Shown: positions 8,969 through 17,707 of the stretch, piece after piece
Position numbering within the stretch: the first letter of the stretch is position 1
How the letters are laid out: every line of letters begins with the position of its first letter
Assembly: GCA_018432955.1 (NCBI GenBank)
Contig: JAHDSE010000130.1
Span: forward strand, 1 to 43,664
Direction of reading: 5' to 3'
Length of the DNA stretch: 43,664 nucleotides
From: Syntrophomonadaceae bacterium
GTDB taxonomy: Bacteria > Bacillota > Syntrophomonadia > Syntrophomonadales > Syntrophomonadaceae
The notes under the pieces: model-generated
What the model was told of the DNA's origin: nothing
Database searches by the model: none
What the model saw: the letters and a program-made list of their open reading frames with translations, nothing else
Translations under genes and position numbers: made by a program

Positions 8969-10369
8969 CTATTCTTTCCCATTCCAGCAGTAAGTACAGA
9001 CTTTGTTCTTATCTAAACCGATGGCATCGAGCATATCGTAAATGTTCTGATATTTCAATGTGGAGAAATTAAGGTGTTTTCGAATACAATTCACCATACA
9101 ATCATACTTTTCATTGGCCGGATCACAATATGCCTCAAATGATTCCGGTTCTTTCCCTTCCAGCTCGATTATGGCCTTCCTGGCTACCAGATCCATGTCA
9201 GAGCGTGAAGCTGAGAAGTTCAGGTATTTGCAGCCAAATACCAGGGGCGGGCAAGCTGATCTGATATGAATTTCCCGGGCATGGCATTTATATAAAAGAT
9301 CCACAGTTTCTCTAAGCTGTGTGCCGCGAACAATTGAATCATCACAGAACAACAAGCGTTTGTCGGAAATTAATTCCGGGATCGGCATTAGCTTCATTCG
9401 GGCCACCAGATTCCTTATATTCTGATCCTGCGGCATAAAACTCCTGGCCCAGGTAGGTGTATATTTTATGAAAGGACGTCCATAGGGCACCTTGGACTGG
9501 TTGGAGTAACCAATGGCATGTCCGACACCTGAGTCAGGTATTCCGGCAACCAGATCTATATTTTCATTGTCGTTTTTTGCCATTGCCGCACCATTTCTAT
9601 GACGCATAACCTCTACATTCATTCCCTCATATGTTGAGGATGGATAACCATAATAAACCCATAAAAAAGCACAGATTTTCATTTTATCTTCAGCAGGTTT
9701 AACTATCTCAAAGCCTTCCTCGGTCAGGAAAATTATCTCTCCCGGTCCAAGTTCATATTTAAACCTGTATCCCAGGTTGGCAAAAGTGCAGGATTCAAAA
9801 GAAACGCAGAAGGCTCCTTCTTTCTCGCCCAGCAATAATGGAGTTCTTCCCAATTTGTCCCTGCAGGCATAAATCCCCTTCGGGGTTAAGAGTAAAATCG
9901 AACAGGAACCCTCAATTAATTCCTGGGCTTTTAACAAACCATCCCTGAAAGAATTTTCCTGATCAATTATTACCGATACAAACTCGGTAGGATTAATAGT
10001 CCCCTTACTCGTTTCCAAAAAATGAATATTTCTATGAGTAAAACTTTTTTCCACTATTTCATACATATTATTGATTCTTCCTACTGTACTGATTGCGTAC
10101 TGACCGAGGTGTGATCGCACAGTAAGGGGCTGTGGTTCCGTATCACTTATACATCCTATCCCCATATTACCTTGCATTCTTGGCAGTTCCGATTCAAATT
10201 TGGTTCTGAACGGGGTACTTTCGATATAATGAATTGATCGGTTGAAACTCTTGCCATTCCAAAAAGCCATTCCACCCGTACTGGTTCCCAGATGGGAATG
10301 GTAATCAGTACCAAAATATACATCTGTGACGCAATCTTTTTTTGAAACAACACCAAAAAATCCGCTCAA
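8969..10369 (-). CDS. PurF-like amidophosphoribosyltransferase paralogue without N-terminal Cys
   Basis: This 466-residue protein has an N-terminal Ntn glutamine-amidotransferase-like domain and a C-terminal phosphoribosyltransferase domain. The PRPP loop is clear (LLFCDDSIVRGT, about 339-350), and CTYC near the C-terminus matches the Fe-S cysteines of B. subtilis-type PurF. Start choice matters: TTG 10369 follows AAGGAGTG by nine bases and gives Met-Ser-Gly-Phe-Phe-Gly. The longer frame to 10411 has no good ribosome site. In true PurF the processed N-terminus is the catalytic Cys; here the aligned residue is Ser, and the nearest Cys is ten residues in. Glutamine-dependent PRA synthesis is therefore doubtful. 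No purine genes lie nearby. Confidence 0.75.
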   Translation of the reverse strand: MSGFFGVVSKKDCVTDVYFGTDYHSHLGTSTGGMAFWNGKSFNRSIHYIESTPFRTKFESELPRMQGNMGIGCISDTEPQPLTVRSHLGQYAISTVGRINNMYEIVEKSFTHRNIHFLETSKGTINPTEFVSVIIDQENSFRDGLLKAQELIEGSCSILLLTPKGIYACRDKLGRTPLLLGEKEGAFCVSFESCTFANLGYRFKYELGPGEIIFLTEEGFEIVKPAEDKMKICAFLWVYYGYPSSTYEGMNVEVMRHRNGAAMAKNDNENIDLVAGIPDSGVGHAIGYSNQSKVPYGRPFIKYTPTWARSFMPQDQNIRNLVARMKLMPIPELISDKRLLFCDDSIVRGTQLRETVDLLYKCHAREIHIRSACPPLVFGCKYLNFSASRSDMDLVARKAIIELEGKEPESFEAYCDPANEKYDCMVNCIRKHLNFSTLKYQNIYDMLDAIGLDKNKVCTYCWNGKE

Positions 10370-10553
10370 GTTTCTACACTCCTTCAAAATCTTAGCCTGT
10401 ATGATTTGCATATACCAAATTCACTCTTTTTACAACACAGCGGAAGCATATTATATTTACATGCCACAGTAATAAGGATACCTCATACACCCTCATCAGT
10501 CCATGAAAATGCTATTGAAAATCCCCCTTGGTTGGAAAGGATGCAAATTAAAA

Positions 10554-10581
10554 CCACCGGTATTATTAAAAAAGCCGGTGG
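10554..10581 (-). terminator. Stem-loop terminator downstream of the YgbA-family pseudogene
   Basis: CCACCGG pairs with CCGGTGG (7 bp). On the leftward strand the hairpin is followed by TTTTAATTT, fitting a terminator for the gene at 10754-11091. Confidence 0.55.
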
Positions 10582-10753
10582 TTTATTATCCGCAACCCGA
10601 TCAAGCATAGCAGCATCTAAAGATGGTTTTGCCATTTAACCCTCATGTACCAAAAGATCGACCTCAATAAGATAGACTCAAGCCTATTTTATTACTCCTT
10701 TTTTCTTAAAAAGCCCTCCGTTCAATCCAAAATACATGCGCCTTCATCATGAC

Positions 10754-11091
10754 TTATTTTTCTGTTTTCTTGCCCGGAGGATTTTTGAATTTCTTGCGAT
10801 ACATGTAGCGGACAGTCAGCACCGGGCTTCTCCATAACATGCGGGGACCGGAGTAGCGCATTACCTGCCTGATCGCCTCTCGCTGTTCTGCTTTATAGCA
10901 GTGTATCGGGCATTTGGCACATACCGGCTTGTTTTCCCCATAAGGGCATTTACCAGGCGTTGGCCGGCATATTCCAAGAGCTGCCGGCACGTCGGGCAGA
11001 GCTTTCCCCGCGTGCTGCCATGCATATCATGGCAGTATATCGAAAGCATTTTATGGATAGTCTTTAATTCCAACCTTCTTGAAAAAGCCAT
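10754..11091 (-). pseudogene. YgbA-family (nitrous oxide-stimulated promoter family) protein, frameshifted
   Basis: Two overlapping frames together make one protein of about 111 residues. The first part (start at 11091, SRRLELKTIHKML, then LCPTCRQLLEYAGQRL) and the second part (KCPYGENKPVCAKCPIHCYK, then VMRYSGPRMLWRSPVL) are consecutive pieces of the Cys-rich YgbA_NO family. The reading must change frame near 10950-10960, where a one-base loss (or two-base gain) after the CTGGTA codons breaks the gene. No slippery heptamer is visible, so this is either a genuine pseudogene or a base-calling error. The conserved CxxC, CPYG and CxKCPxHCYK cysteines suggest metal binding. The family's function is poorly known; in enterobacteria it is linked to nitric oxide response. 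Confidence 0.75.
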
Positions 11092-11284
11092 ATAATCCTC
11101 CTGTCAAAAGGTCTGCAACCACATTGGCAAAGTCCCCAAGTTATTAAGAAAACACGGGTTTTGATACATCTCATTATTACATGATAAGCACCAATAGACT
11201 GGGGGCTCTATTTTCCAACACTAACGTTTCAAACAATACTAAGCTTAAATTTTGTTGTCAATAACTCCTTTTCCTGGCGCGTTT

Positions 11285-12442
11285 TTATAGATTATATAGA
11301 TGTTTCCCTGTCAAGGGGTTCAGGCGAAAAACATTGCACATTTCATTTAAAATTTGTATATTTGCCAGACCGACATTCATAACCGTGTCATTGCCGCCAT
11401 AATATACAGCTACCGTATCATTCTTCCCGGCTATTGCACCGCAACTGAATACTACATTAGGAACATGGACATAATCGGTGTTTTTTACCTGGCAGTCACT
11501 TGCACTGGGCATTAATAGCGCTTTGCTGCTAATACGAATTTTTCTTGGATCTGTTGGATCTTCAAGGTCATGGAACGCCACGCCCAGGGTATAAGAATTG
11601 CCAGCCATGGTAGAACGTACACCATGAAAGATATTAAGCCACCCATATCGAGTCTTGATAGGCGGAGCACCTGGACCGATCTTGGCCTGGAATGCACCTG
11701 GTCCGTGACCGCTTCTCATGATTACATTACCGATTTCCCATGGTCCGGTTGGGCCTGATGCGAAACCTGCACATATTTCCCCAAATGAACCACCGACATG
11801 AGCAGAGCCGCATACTTCCCTTTCTTTGTCGTTTAGACGCAGCAATGCTCTCCATCTTTTATTTCTATCAGGTTCAGAAAAAATAACCACATTACGCATA
11901 TCCTGTTCGGATACCGGGCCATAACGAACAATAGTTGCAAAGTCCTTCGTTACAGCCATCATTACCTTGACTCTATGGGGAATCTGTTCATGGTATGCAC
12001 TGTAAGTCAATACATATATATCACTTCCAACAGGATTAATCCTAAGATCTTCTACTCCACCGGCCTCAGCTTCAATAACAGAGCTGATATCAACGCCTTC
12101 AGCATATATATCATTCTCTGCCGCAGGCAATAAAAATGGTTTGGGATCAACTATCCAGGCATCCAACCCATTGTCGCTCACAGCTTTTCCTATTACACTG
12201 CGACCATCAGCAATGTGGGAACGAAAAAGCATTATTGTTTGCTTCCTGCCATTTGTATCAGTCACTTCTGCCATTCCTGCATTATGAACAGTGTATGTAT
12301 ATAAACGGCTATTATTTCCCCAGACTCGATTGACATCATGGCATGTTAATATGGGGTTGGCAAAGTAACGTAAAACTGGTTCGTTAATAGTTACTGTTCC
12401 TTCAAATCCATTTAAATCAACATCTGCTTCAGTACAACCCAT
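11285..12442 (-). CDS. Glycoside hydrolase/phosphorylase family 130 protein
   Basis: This 385-residue cytoplasmic protein matches GH130 beta-mannoside phosphorylases. Typical segments are VEDLRINPV (the ED pair with the catalytic Asp), the GPGAPPIKTRYGWLNIFHGV region that binds sugar and phosphate, and VYYGGNDTVMNVGLANI near the C-terminus. Such enzymes phosphorolyse beta-1,4- or beta-1,2-mannosides to mannose 1-phosphate, though some are hydrolases. No signal peptide is visible. ATG 12442 follows GAAAGGGGGATC. The gene stands alone with no sugar transporter nearby, so it may serve recycling of an internal mannan-like reserve or wall glycan. The exact substrate is unknown. Confidence 0.8.
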   Translation of the reverse strand: MGCTEADVDLNGFEGTVTINEPVLRYFANPILTCHDVNRVWGNNSRLYTYTVHNAGMAEVTDTNGRKQTIMLFRSHIADGRSVIGKAVSDNGLDAWIVDPKPFLLPAAENDIYAEGVDISSVIEAEAGGVEDLRINPVGSDIYVLTYSAYHEQIPHRVKVMMAVTKDFATIVRYGPVSEQDMRNVVIFSEPDRNKRWRALLRLNDKEREVCGSAHVGGSFGEICAGFASGPTGPWEIGNVIMRSGHGPGAFQAKIGPGAPPIKTRYGWLNIFHGVRSTMAGNSYTLGVAFHDLEDPTDPRKIRISSKALLMPSASDCQVKNTDYVHVPNVVFSCGAIAGKNDTVAVYYGGNDTVMNVGLANIQILNEMCNVFRLNPLTGKHLYNL

Positions 12443-12540
12443 TTCGATCCCCCTTTCACATTATGGCATAATTTATAAAAATAGATTATGCAAATCTGCA
12501 GATTGAAATACAAGAACCGGAATTTATCGTATCATCTGAA

Positions 12541-12576
12541 GGGCAAGGTAGGGTCGAGAACCGTCCCCACTTGCCC
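12541..12576. repeat. Stem-loop repeat with an ACCGTCCC core
   Basis: GGGCAAG at 12541-12547 pairs with CTTGCCC at 12570-12576, enclosing GGGTCGAGAACCGTCCC. The GAACCGTCCCC motif is recalled from dispersed intergenic repeats in several Firmicutes. It sits just upstream of the -24/-12 promoter at 12596. Confidence 0.5.
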
Positions 12577-12595
12577 CCCAATATGTATCCAGGTT

Positions 12596-12611
12596 TGGTA
12601 TACTTATTGCA
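12596..12611 (+). promoter_or_regulatory. Sigma-54 (-24/-12) promoter for the family III CoA-transferase gene
   Basis: TGGTATACTTATTGCA has GG and GC at the required 10-base separation and a full TTGCA at -12. The start codon of the CoA-transferase is 103 bases downstream. A small GGCTGA/TCAGCC hairpin lies in the leader at 12646-12663. Confidence 0.6.
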
Positions 12612-12713
12612 ATCGAAATAAGTGCCAATGCTTACTTTCGCTGTGGGCTGATTTCTGTCAGCCGGGTCACAGAAAAGGAGAGCTATTTTATTCTTAATGA
12701 AAGGTGGAACGAA

Positions 12714-13886
12714 ATGACTATTCCGTTATCTTCAGTTCGTGTATTGGATTTGTCCAGAGGTCTTCCAGGGCCGTTTTGTACGCAGATACTATCTGATTAT
12801 GGGGCCGAAATTATCAAAATTGAGGATCGAACCGGTGATCCGGCTCGTAGAAATCATCCCCCCATCGCAGGGGAAAGTGCTCAGTTTTTTTCGGTTAACC
12901 GCAACAAACGCAGCCTCACCCTTGACTTGAAAACGAAAGAGGGGCAGTCAATATTCAAGAAACTGCTCAGCAACAGTGACGTGCTTATAGATGGCTTTAG
13001 ACCGGGAACAATGGAAAAGTTGGGACTTGGTTACGAAATCCTCAAGGAGCTTAATCCAGGCCTGATTTACTGTTCATTAACTGCTTTTGGAAGCACCGGT
13101 CCTTTGCGTTTTAGCCCCGCTCACGATGTAAATGTCACTGCTCTGGCCGGAATAACAGAGCTGACCGGGCGTCATGATGGCCCCCCGGCTATATCAACAG
13201 TACAAATTTCTGCCTTGAGCGGGGCTCTGTATGCTGTAATCGCTGTTCTTATTGCCCTGCTTCAAAGAAAAGAAACCGGGCTTGGGCAATATTGTGATGT
13301 GGCCATGCTGGACAGTTCAATCAGCCTGCTGGCTTACACTCTGGCAGAATGGTCCGCCAATAGAAATATTCCCCAAAGGGGAAAAGAACGCTTAACCGGC
13401 AATTCTGCATATTTTAACTTGTATGAGACCAGTGACGGGAGATATCTCAGCCTTGGAGCTGCGGAAAAAAAGTTCTGGGAAAAATTCTGTTCGGGAATTG
13501 GCAAACCTGAATATATAGAAATTCATAAGGAAGAATCCAGGCAGGATGAGATGATCGAAGAAATTCAAACCATACTCAGGGGCAAGAGCCAGCAGGAGTG
13601 GATGGAAATTTTCGGTGAGGAAATATGTTTAACACCGGTATTGAATCTTGATGAAGTAAGTAAACATCCGCAGGTACAGAACCGGGAAATGATCATAAAG
13701 CTTGATAATTTCCGGGAATCAGGCATGGATTTGGCCTTACCCGGGCCCGCTATAAAATTTTCAGATATTTCCTGTCAGGAAACGTTCGAGTTTCCTCGAA
13801 CAGGCCAACACAAGCTGGAGATTCTTGAAGAGCTTGGATATACACCCGATGAAATCAAGCTTTTTATAGAAAAAGAGATTATTTAG
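12714..13886 (+). CDS. CaiB/BaiF family (family III) CoA-transferase, possibly for a dicarboxylate
   Basis: This 390-residue protein has the family III fold: VRVLDLSRGLPGPFCTQILSDYGAEIIKIE at the N-terminus, NRNKRSL, LIDGFRPG and ETGLGQYCDVAMLD. Family enzymes move CoA between carboxylic acids through an aspartyl-CoA intermediate. Aligned by the downstream TGxGQ motif, the position of the catalytic Asp (AD..xG in relatives) is Ser166 (ISALSG), which is unusual. ATG 12714 follows GAAAGGTGG. The gene is flanked by crt-hbd-thl and lies near glutaryl-CoA dehydrogenase and GcdA-like genes, so a role in activating glutarate is attractive; racemase-type activity is an alternative. Transcription appears sigma-54 dependent. 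Confidence 0.8.
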   Translation: MTIPLSSVRVLDLSRGLPGPFCTQILSDYGAEIIKIEDRTGDPARRNHPPIAGESAQFFSVNRNKRSLTLDLKTKEGQSIFKKLLSNSDVLIDGFRPGTMEKLGLGYEILKELNPGLIYCSLTAFGSTGPLRFSPAHDVNVTALAGITELTGRHDGPPAISTVQISALSGALYAVIAVLIALLQRKETGLGQYCDVAMLDSSISLLAYTLAEWSANRNIPQRGKERLTGNSAYFNLYETSDGRYLSLGAAEKKFWEKFCSGIGKPEYIEIHKEESRQDEMIEEIQTILRGKSQQEWMEIFGEEICLTPVLNLDEVSKHPQVQNREMIIKLDNFRESGMDLALPGPAIKFSDISCQETFEFPRTGQHKLEILEELGYTPDEIKLFIEKEII

Positions 13887-13931
13887 CTGCAGAGATTTCA
13901 GCTGACATATTGAAGAAGGTACTAAGTAATA

Positions 13932-14032
13932 GAGCGGAACCCGCAGGGGTTCCGCTCCCAGAATTCTTTGACCTTTACTTTTTTTGCTCGCTCTGACTTT
14001 TGACAAGAGCGAAACCCGCAAGGGTTCCGCTC
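13932..14032. terminator. Two tandem stem-loops between convergent genes
   Basis: Two copies of GAGCGRAACCCGCARGGG followed by TTCCGCTC (13932-13957 and 14007-14032) each form an 11-bp stem, the second with one mismatch. They are 75 bases apart and both are followed by CCANAATT. They separate the rightward CoA-transferase gene from the leftward thiolase gene and probably act as a bidirectional terminator. As direct repeats they may also be a dispersed palindromic element. Confidence 0.65.
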
Positions 14033-14059
14033 CCATAATTTGCTTTGAGGTTTTTACAT

Positions 14060-15256
14060 TTACATCAATTCCACGATTACCGCCGAGCCCATACCGCCGC
14101 CAATACACAGAGTGGCCAGTCCTTTTTCGCCCTGCAACTGGCGTTTCTGCATCTCATACAGCAGGGTAACCATTATTCTGGCTCCCGAACAGCCAACGGG
14201 ATGGCCCAAAGCAATAGCGCCGCCATTGACATTTACCTTTTCCATTTTGTCTTCCCATCCCAGGGTTCTGGCTACTGCAAGAGACTGTGAAGCAAAAGCT
14301 TCATTGGCTTCGATAAGGCTGATCTCATCCACAGTCAGATTGGCTTTGGCCAGTGCTTTCTGAGTGGCTGGAATCGGGCCCAGGCCCATTACTGAAGGAT
14401 CTACACCGCCAGAAGCATAGCTGACGATTTTAGCCATGGGTTTGATACCCAGCTCATCAGCCTTTTCCCTGGACATAACGATAACTGCAGCTGCGCCGTC
14501 ATTAATGCCAGACGCGTTGCCGGCGGTTACGGTGCCGTCTTTCTTGAAGGCAGTCCCCAGTTTAGCCATTTTTTCCGGGTCGGTCATACGGGGATGTTCA
14601 TCAGTGTCAAACACTTTTTCGCCTTTTTTAGTCTTGAGCACAACAGGAACAATTTCATCTTTGAAACGGCCCGATGCTATGGCTTCGGCAGCTCTAACCT
14701 GACTCTGATAGCCAAATTTATCCTGTTCCTCTCTGCTCAAGCCATACTGTTCCGCGATGTTTTCAGCGGTGATACCCATGTGATAGCCATTGAAGATTTC
14801 CCAGAGGCCGTCATAAACCATGCCGTCAATCAAATCGCCCTTATACATGTTCATTCTGTATCCCCAGCGGGCATTTGGCAGGTAATAGGGATGTGCACTC
14901 ATGCATTCCATTCCACCGGCCATAACAATATCATTGTCACCGGCAAGAATGGTCTGGGCTGCCAGGCTAATTGCCCTCAAGCCGGAAGCACATACTTTGT
15001 TTATGGTGAAAGCGGTTACTTCTTTGGGAATACCGGCATGAATCATCGACTGACGGGCTACGTTCTGCCCCTGTCCGCCTTGCAGTACACAGCCAAAGAT
15101 TACTTCCTCGATCATTTCGGGTTTAATCCCGGCCCTTTTCATAGCTTCTACCATAACAATACGTCCCAGCTCAACAGTTTTGGTATCTTTCAAACTTCCC
15201 CCAAAAGTGCCGACAGGTGTACGGCATGCGCCAACCAGTACTACTTCTTTGCTCAT
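14060..15256 (-). CDS. Acetyl-CoA acetyltransferase (thiolase)
   Basis: This 398-residue protein is a complete thiolase. It has the nucleophilic Cys89 in KVCASGL, NEAFA, His352 in LGHPVG and Cys384 in CIGGGMG. It splits acetoacetyl-CoA into two acetyl-CoA, or runs the reverse reaction. ATG 15256 follows AAAGGGGAAAC; the frame stays open upstream to 15406, but that part overlaps the hbd gene and has no thiolase similarity. It is the last gene of a crt-hbd-thl operon, the classic set for converting crotonyl-CoA to acetyl-CoA. A paired stem-loop follows at 13932-14032. All catalytic residues are present, unlike the degenerate paralogue at 31.1 kb. Confidence 0.9.
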   Translation of the reverse strand: MSKEVVLVGACRTPVGTFGGSLKDTKTVELGRIVMVEAMKRAGIKPEMIEEVIFGCVLQGGQGQNVARQSMIHAGIPKEVTAFTINKVCASGLRAISLAAQTILAGDNDIVMAGGMECMSAHPYYLPNARWGYRMNMYKGDLIDGMVYDGLWEIFNGYHMGITAENIAEQYGLSREEQDKFGYQSQVRAAEAIASGRFKDEIVPVVLKTKKGEKVFDTDEHPRMTDPEKMAKLGTAFKKDGTVTAGNASGINDGAAAVIVMSREKADELGIKPMAKIVSYASGGVDPSVMGLGPIPATQKALAKANLTVDEISLIEANEAFASQSLAVARTLGWEDKMEKVNVNGGAIALGHPVGCSGARIMVTLLYEMQKRQLQGEKGLATLCIGGGMGSAVIVELM

Positions 15257-15308
15257 ATGTATGTTTCCCCTTTCTTTTTCCTTAATAGGTTTATCTTTCT
15301 CATAATTG

Positions 15309-16157
15309 TTAGTAAACGAAGAATCCTTCGCCAGTCTTGCGTCCCAGTTTGCCGGCGCGAACCATTTTAACCAGCAAGGGGCAGGGACGATATTTGGAAT
15401 CGCCAAACTCTTTGTACAGGGTTTCCATAATCTTCAAGCATATATCCAATCCAATCATGTCGGCCAGTGCCAGCGGTCCCATGGGATGCCCGGCGCCAAA
15501 CTTCATGGAAGTGTCAATGTCTGCAGCACTGGCTACGCCTTCCATTAATGCATACATACCTTCGTTCAGCATAGGGATCAAAAGACGGTTGACAATAAAG
15601 CCCGGAGCTTCATTGATCTCAACCGGTGCTTTGCTCATCTTAAAACACATTTCTTTGATAAGATTATAAGTATCCTGGCTGGTTGATGCTCCCCGTATAA
15701 TTTCCACCAGTTTCATTGCCGGCACCGGGTTAAAGAAATGCATTCCGATTACTTTGTCAGCCCTGCCGGTCGCAGCGCCAATTTCGGTAATACTTAGTGC
15801 TGAAGTGTTGGAAGCTAAGATACATTCGGGCTTACAAATGGCATCGAGTTCTTTGAATATGGATTTCTTGATTTCCATCACTTCAACGGCTGCCTCAATA
15901 ATAAGTTCACAGTCCTTCAAAGCATCGATATCAATGGTTCCGGAAATCCTGCTCATGACTGCATCTTTGTCGGCAGCTTCCATTTTCCCCTTGTCAACCA
16001 TCTTTTTCAGGTTCTTGTCAATCCCCTTGAGACCATTGTCCACAAATCCCTGTTGGATATCCCGTAAGACAACTTGCAGGCCTGATTGGGCAGCCACCTG
16101 TACGATGCCGGCTCCCATGGTACCGGCACCCAGTACCCCGATTTTTTTGATTTCCAC
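15309..16157 (-). CDS. hbd: 3-Hydroxybutyryl-CoA dehydrogenase
   Basis: This 282-residue protein has the NAD fold [12 protein letters not shown] at residues 7-18, the catalytic His region [32 protein letters not shown] and the C-terminal [14 protein letters not shown] signature. It oxidises 3-hydroxybutyryl-CoA to acetoacetyl-CoA with NAD+. The start is GTG 16157 with GGGGGGAAAA upstream; no ATG fits. It lies 18 bases after crt and 52 bases before the thiolase gene. Length and motifs are those of the clostridial Hbd family. The paralogue at 34.5 kb is slightly longer and serves the second beta-oxidation cluster. Confidence 0.92.
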   Translation of the reverse strand: MEIKKIGVLGAGTMGAGIVQVAAQSGLQVVLRDIQQGFVDNGLKGIDKNLKKMVDKGKMEAADKDAVMSRISGTIDIDALKDCELIIEAAVEVMEIKKSIFKELDAICKPECILASNTSALSITEIGAATGRADKVIGMHFFNPVPAMKLVEIIRGASTSQDTYNLIKEMCFKMSKAPVEINEAPGFIVNRLLIPMLNEGMYALMEGVASAADIDTSMKFGAGHPMGPLALADMIGLDICLKIMETLYKEFGDSKYRPCPLLVKMVRAGKLGRKTGEGFFVY

Positions 16158-16175
16158 TTATTTTCCCCCCAGTCT

Positions 16176-16985
16176 TTAATTTTTATAATAGTATCCTACA
16201 GGAAATAAACCCTGCTCCCGCAAGAAGTATTTACCTGTAAAATCTGCTTTCTTCTTTTCCAGCAAAGCACCCCTGAATTTCTCCTGCCCGGTCGCAGCAA
16301 AACAATCCTGTGAGAAGTCCAGATCAATATTGATTTTCCGGTCAAGATACCTTGCAGCCTTGCAGAGCTTAACGGCCAGCGGGCCTTTGCTGGCAATCTG
16401 ACTGGCTATGCCTCTAACGTATTCCATCATGTCTTCATATTCAACAATATGATTGACCAGACCAATCTGCAGAGCTGCATTGGCATCTATTATGTCGGCC
16501 GAACAGAGAAGCTCTCTGGCCATACCTGAACCAACTACACGCGCCAGCCGCTGGGCACTCTCAAAAGCGGGGAAGATGCCCAATCCTGCTTCGGTTTGCT
16601 CGAATATGGCCTCTGTGGAGGCTATGCGAAAGTCACAGCACATAGCCAGTTCACAACCTCCGCCCAGAGCAAAACCGTGAACAGCGGCAATGACCGGCTT
16701 TTCCAGGGATTCAATCATTTTGAACACCTGTTGTCCAAGTGTGGCAAAACTGCGGATTTCCACGGCAGACAGGGAGTATTTGCAGTCAACTCCGGCAGCA
16801 AAGGCCTTGTCACCGGCTCCAGTAAATATCAGAACATCAACATCATCACTATCACGAATAATTTGGACAACTTGCATTATCTCCATCAGGGTAGCCTTGT
16901 TCAGTGCATTCAGAACTTTTGGCCTGTTTATCTTCAACACCGCTACTCTATCCCGTATTTCCAGCAAGATATTCTCGTAGGGCAT
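16176..16985 (-). CDS. crt: Enoyl-CoA hydratase (crotonase), divergent
   Basis: This 269-residue crotonase-fold protein hydrates crotonyl-CoA. Both catalytic Glu positions are recognisable: GGGCELAMCCDFRIA and QTEAGLGIFP. It departs from the usual motifs in two places. The oxyanion/CoA loop reads AAGVDCK instead of the common AGADI/AGGDL form, and the normally Gly-rich PGxGGTQRL reads PAFESAQRL. About 17 extra residues follow the usual C-terminal end. ATG 16985 follows AAAGGGGGGAGAAAG. It leads the crt-hbd-thl operon, with a leader of about 300 bases starting at a sigma-54 promoter at 17300-17315. The position makes crotonase activity likely; another crotonase-fold reaction is possible. Confidence 0.8.
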   Translation of the reverse strand: MPYENILLEIRDRVAVLKINRPKVLNALNKATLMEIMQVVQIIRDSDDVDVLIFTGAGDKAFAAGVDCKYSLSAVEIRSFATLGQQVFKMIESLEKPVIAAVHGFALGGGCELAMCCDFRIASTEAIFEQTEAGLGIFPAFESAQRLARVVGSGMARELLCSADIIDANAALQIGLVNHIVEYEDMMEYVRGIASQIASKGPLAVKLCKAARYLDRKINIDLDFSQDCFAATGQEKFRGALLEKKKADFTGKYFLREQGLFPVGYYYKN

Positions 16986-17184
16986 CTTTCTCCCCCCTTT
17001 CACTTTATTACCATTCTTCTTTCCAACCTGCAGTTGAAAACTTTTTCTCCTGAACCCTCAGCAATATCGCCTTCCTTCCAAGATTATCAACTTCGGCATT
17101 GGATGCGAACACAGAACCCGGATATAAAATATGAACAGTACTTTCTTGATACTGCTTTATTCAGTACATATACTCAGGGAAAAT

Positions 17185-17228
17185 AAAAAAAAGGATATCT
17201 ACTGTTCTATAAATTTATAGAACAGTAG
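17185..17228 (-). promoter_or_regulatory. Perfect 30-bp palindrome plus T8 tract in the crt leader (possible attenuator)
   Basis: Positions 17199-17228 form a perfect inverted repeat with a 15-base arm, CTACTGTTCTATAAA. On the leftward transcript it is followed after six bases by eight T residues (17192-17185), the layout of an intrinsic terminator. It lies between the sigma-54 promoter at 17300 and the crt start at 16985, so it would act inside the leader. It could instead be a DNA operator. Confidence 0.5.
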
Positions 17229-17299
17229 AAAAATATAGAATATTACATAAGGGGATTAAAAAAATTAAAATAGTAATGTTGCGTATCGCTTTTATTTTA

Positions 17300-17315
17300 A
17301 GCAATAATCATGCCA
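17300..17315 (-). promoter_or_regulatory. Sigma-54 (-24/-12) promoter for crt-hbd-thl
   Basis: Leftward TGGCATGATTATTGCT differs from the TGGCACGN4TTGCW consensus at one base. The operon start codon is about 315 bases downstream. A divergent sigma-54 promoter lies at 17911. The spacer between them holds inverted repeats but no convincing gene. Confidence 0.65.
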
Positions 17316-17707
17316 AATATTCATTTTTCATTCAAGGATTGCATTACATCCGATAAGCTTACCTATACAGAAAAACCAGGATACGCCTGGCAAATCTCAT
17401 CCATCCTCCGCCTTCATCCGAGCCCTTATTTATCTTTTTCTTCATAATATAAAGTTCTTGTATAGTACTTCAAGCATTTCGGCAATATGCAGCTCTCGAA
17501 GTTTTTTTTAATTTTTTTAACTATAAAACCTCCCAAAAGGAAACAGCAGAACAAAGAAAATTATATTAAATGATATTAAGGGAATACTATTTAGCAATAA
17601 GAAATCGCGCACTCCATTGGATTTGTTTGTATTCAGAAAACCTCTATCAAGATGGCAACCTATAAATCAGCAATATACATAAACTCCAAATATCCTTTAG
17701 CACCATG

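Noticed and set aside
8690-9016. 108-codon rightward frame with hydrophobic stretches
   Set aside because: It runs into the 3' end of the PurF-like gene, and its composition is that of AT-rich spacer. No ribosome site fits.
10369-10411. Longer PurF-like start that would add CRN and 11 other residues
   Set aside because: It lacks a ribosome site, whereas AAGGAGTG precedes the TTG at 10369. The extra Cys is two residues before the aligned position, so it would not restore the catalytic N-terminus.
10950-10960. Programmed frameshift in the YgbA-family gene
   Set aside because: No slippery heptamer or downstream stimulator is visible at the junction; a plain indel is simpler.
14594-15370. 258-codon rightward frame
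   Set aside because: It is opposite a complete thiolase gene and shows no protein family features.
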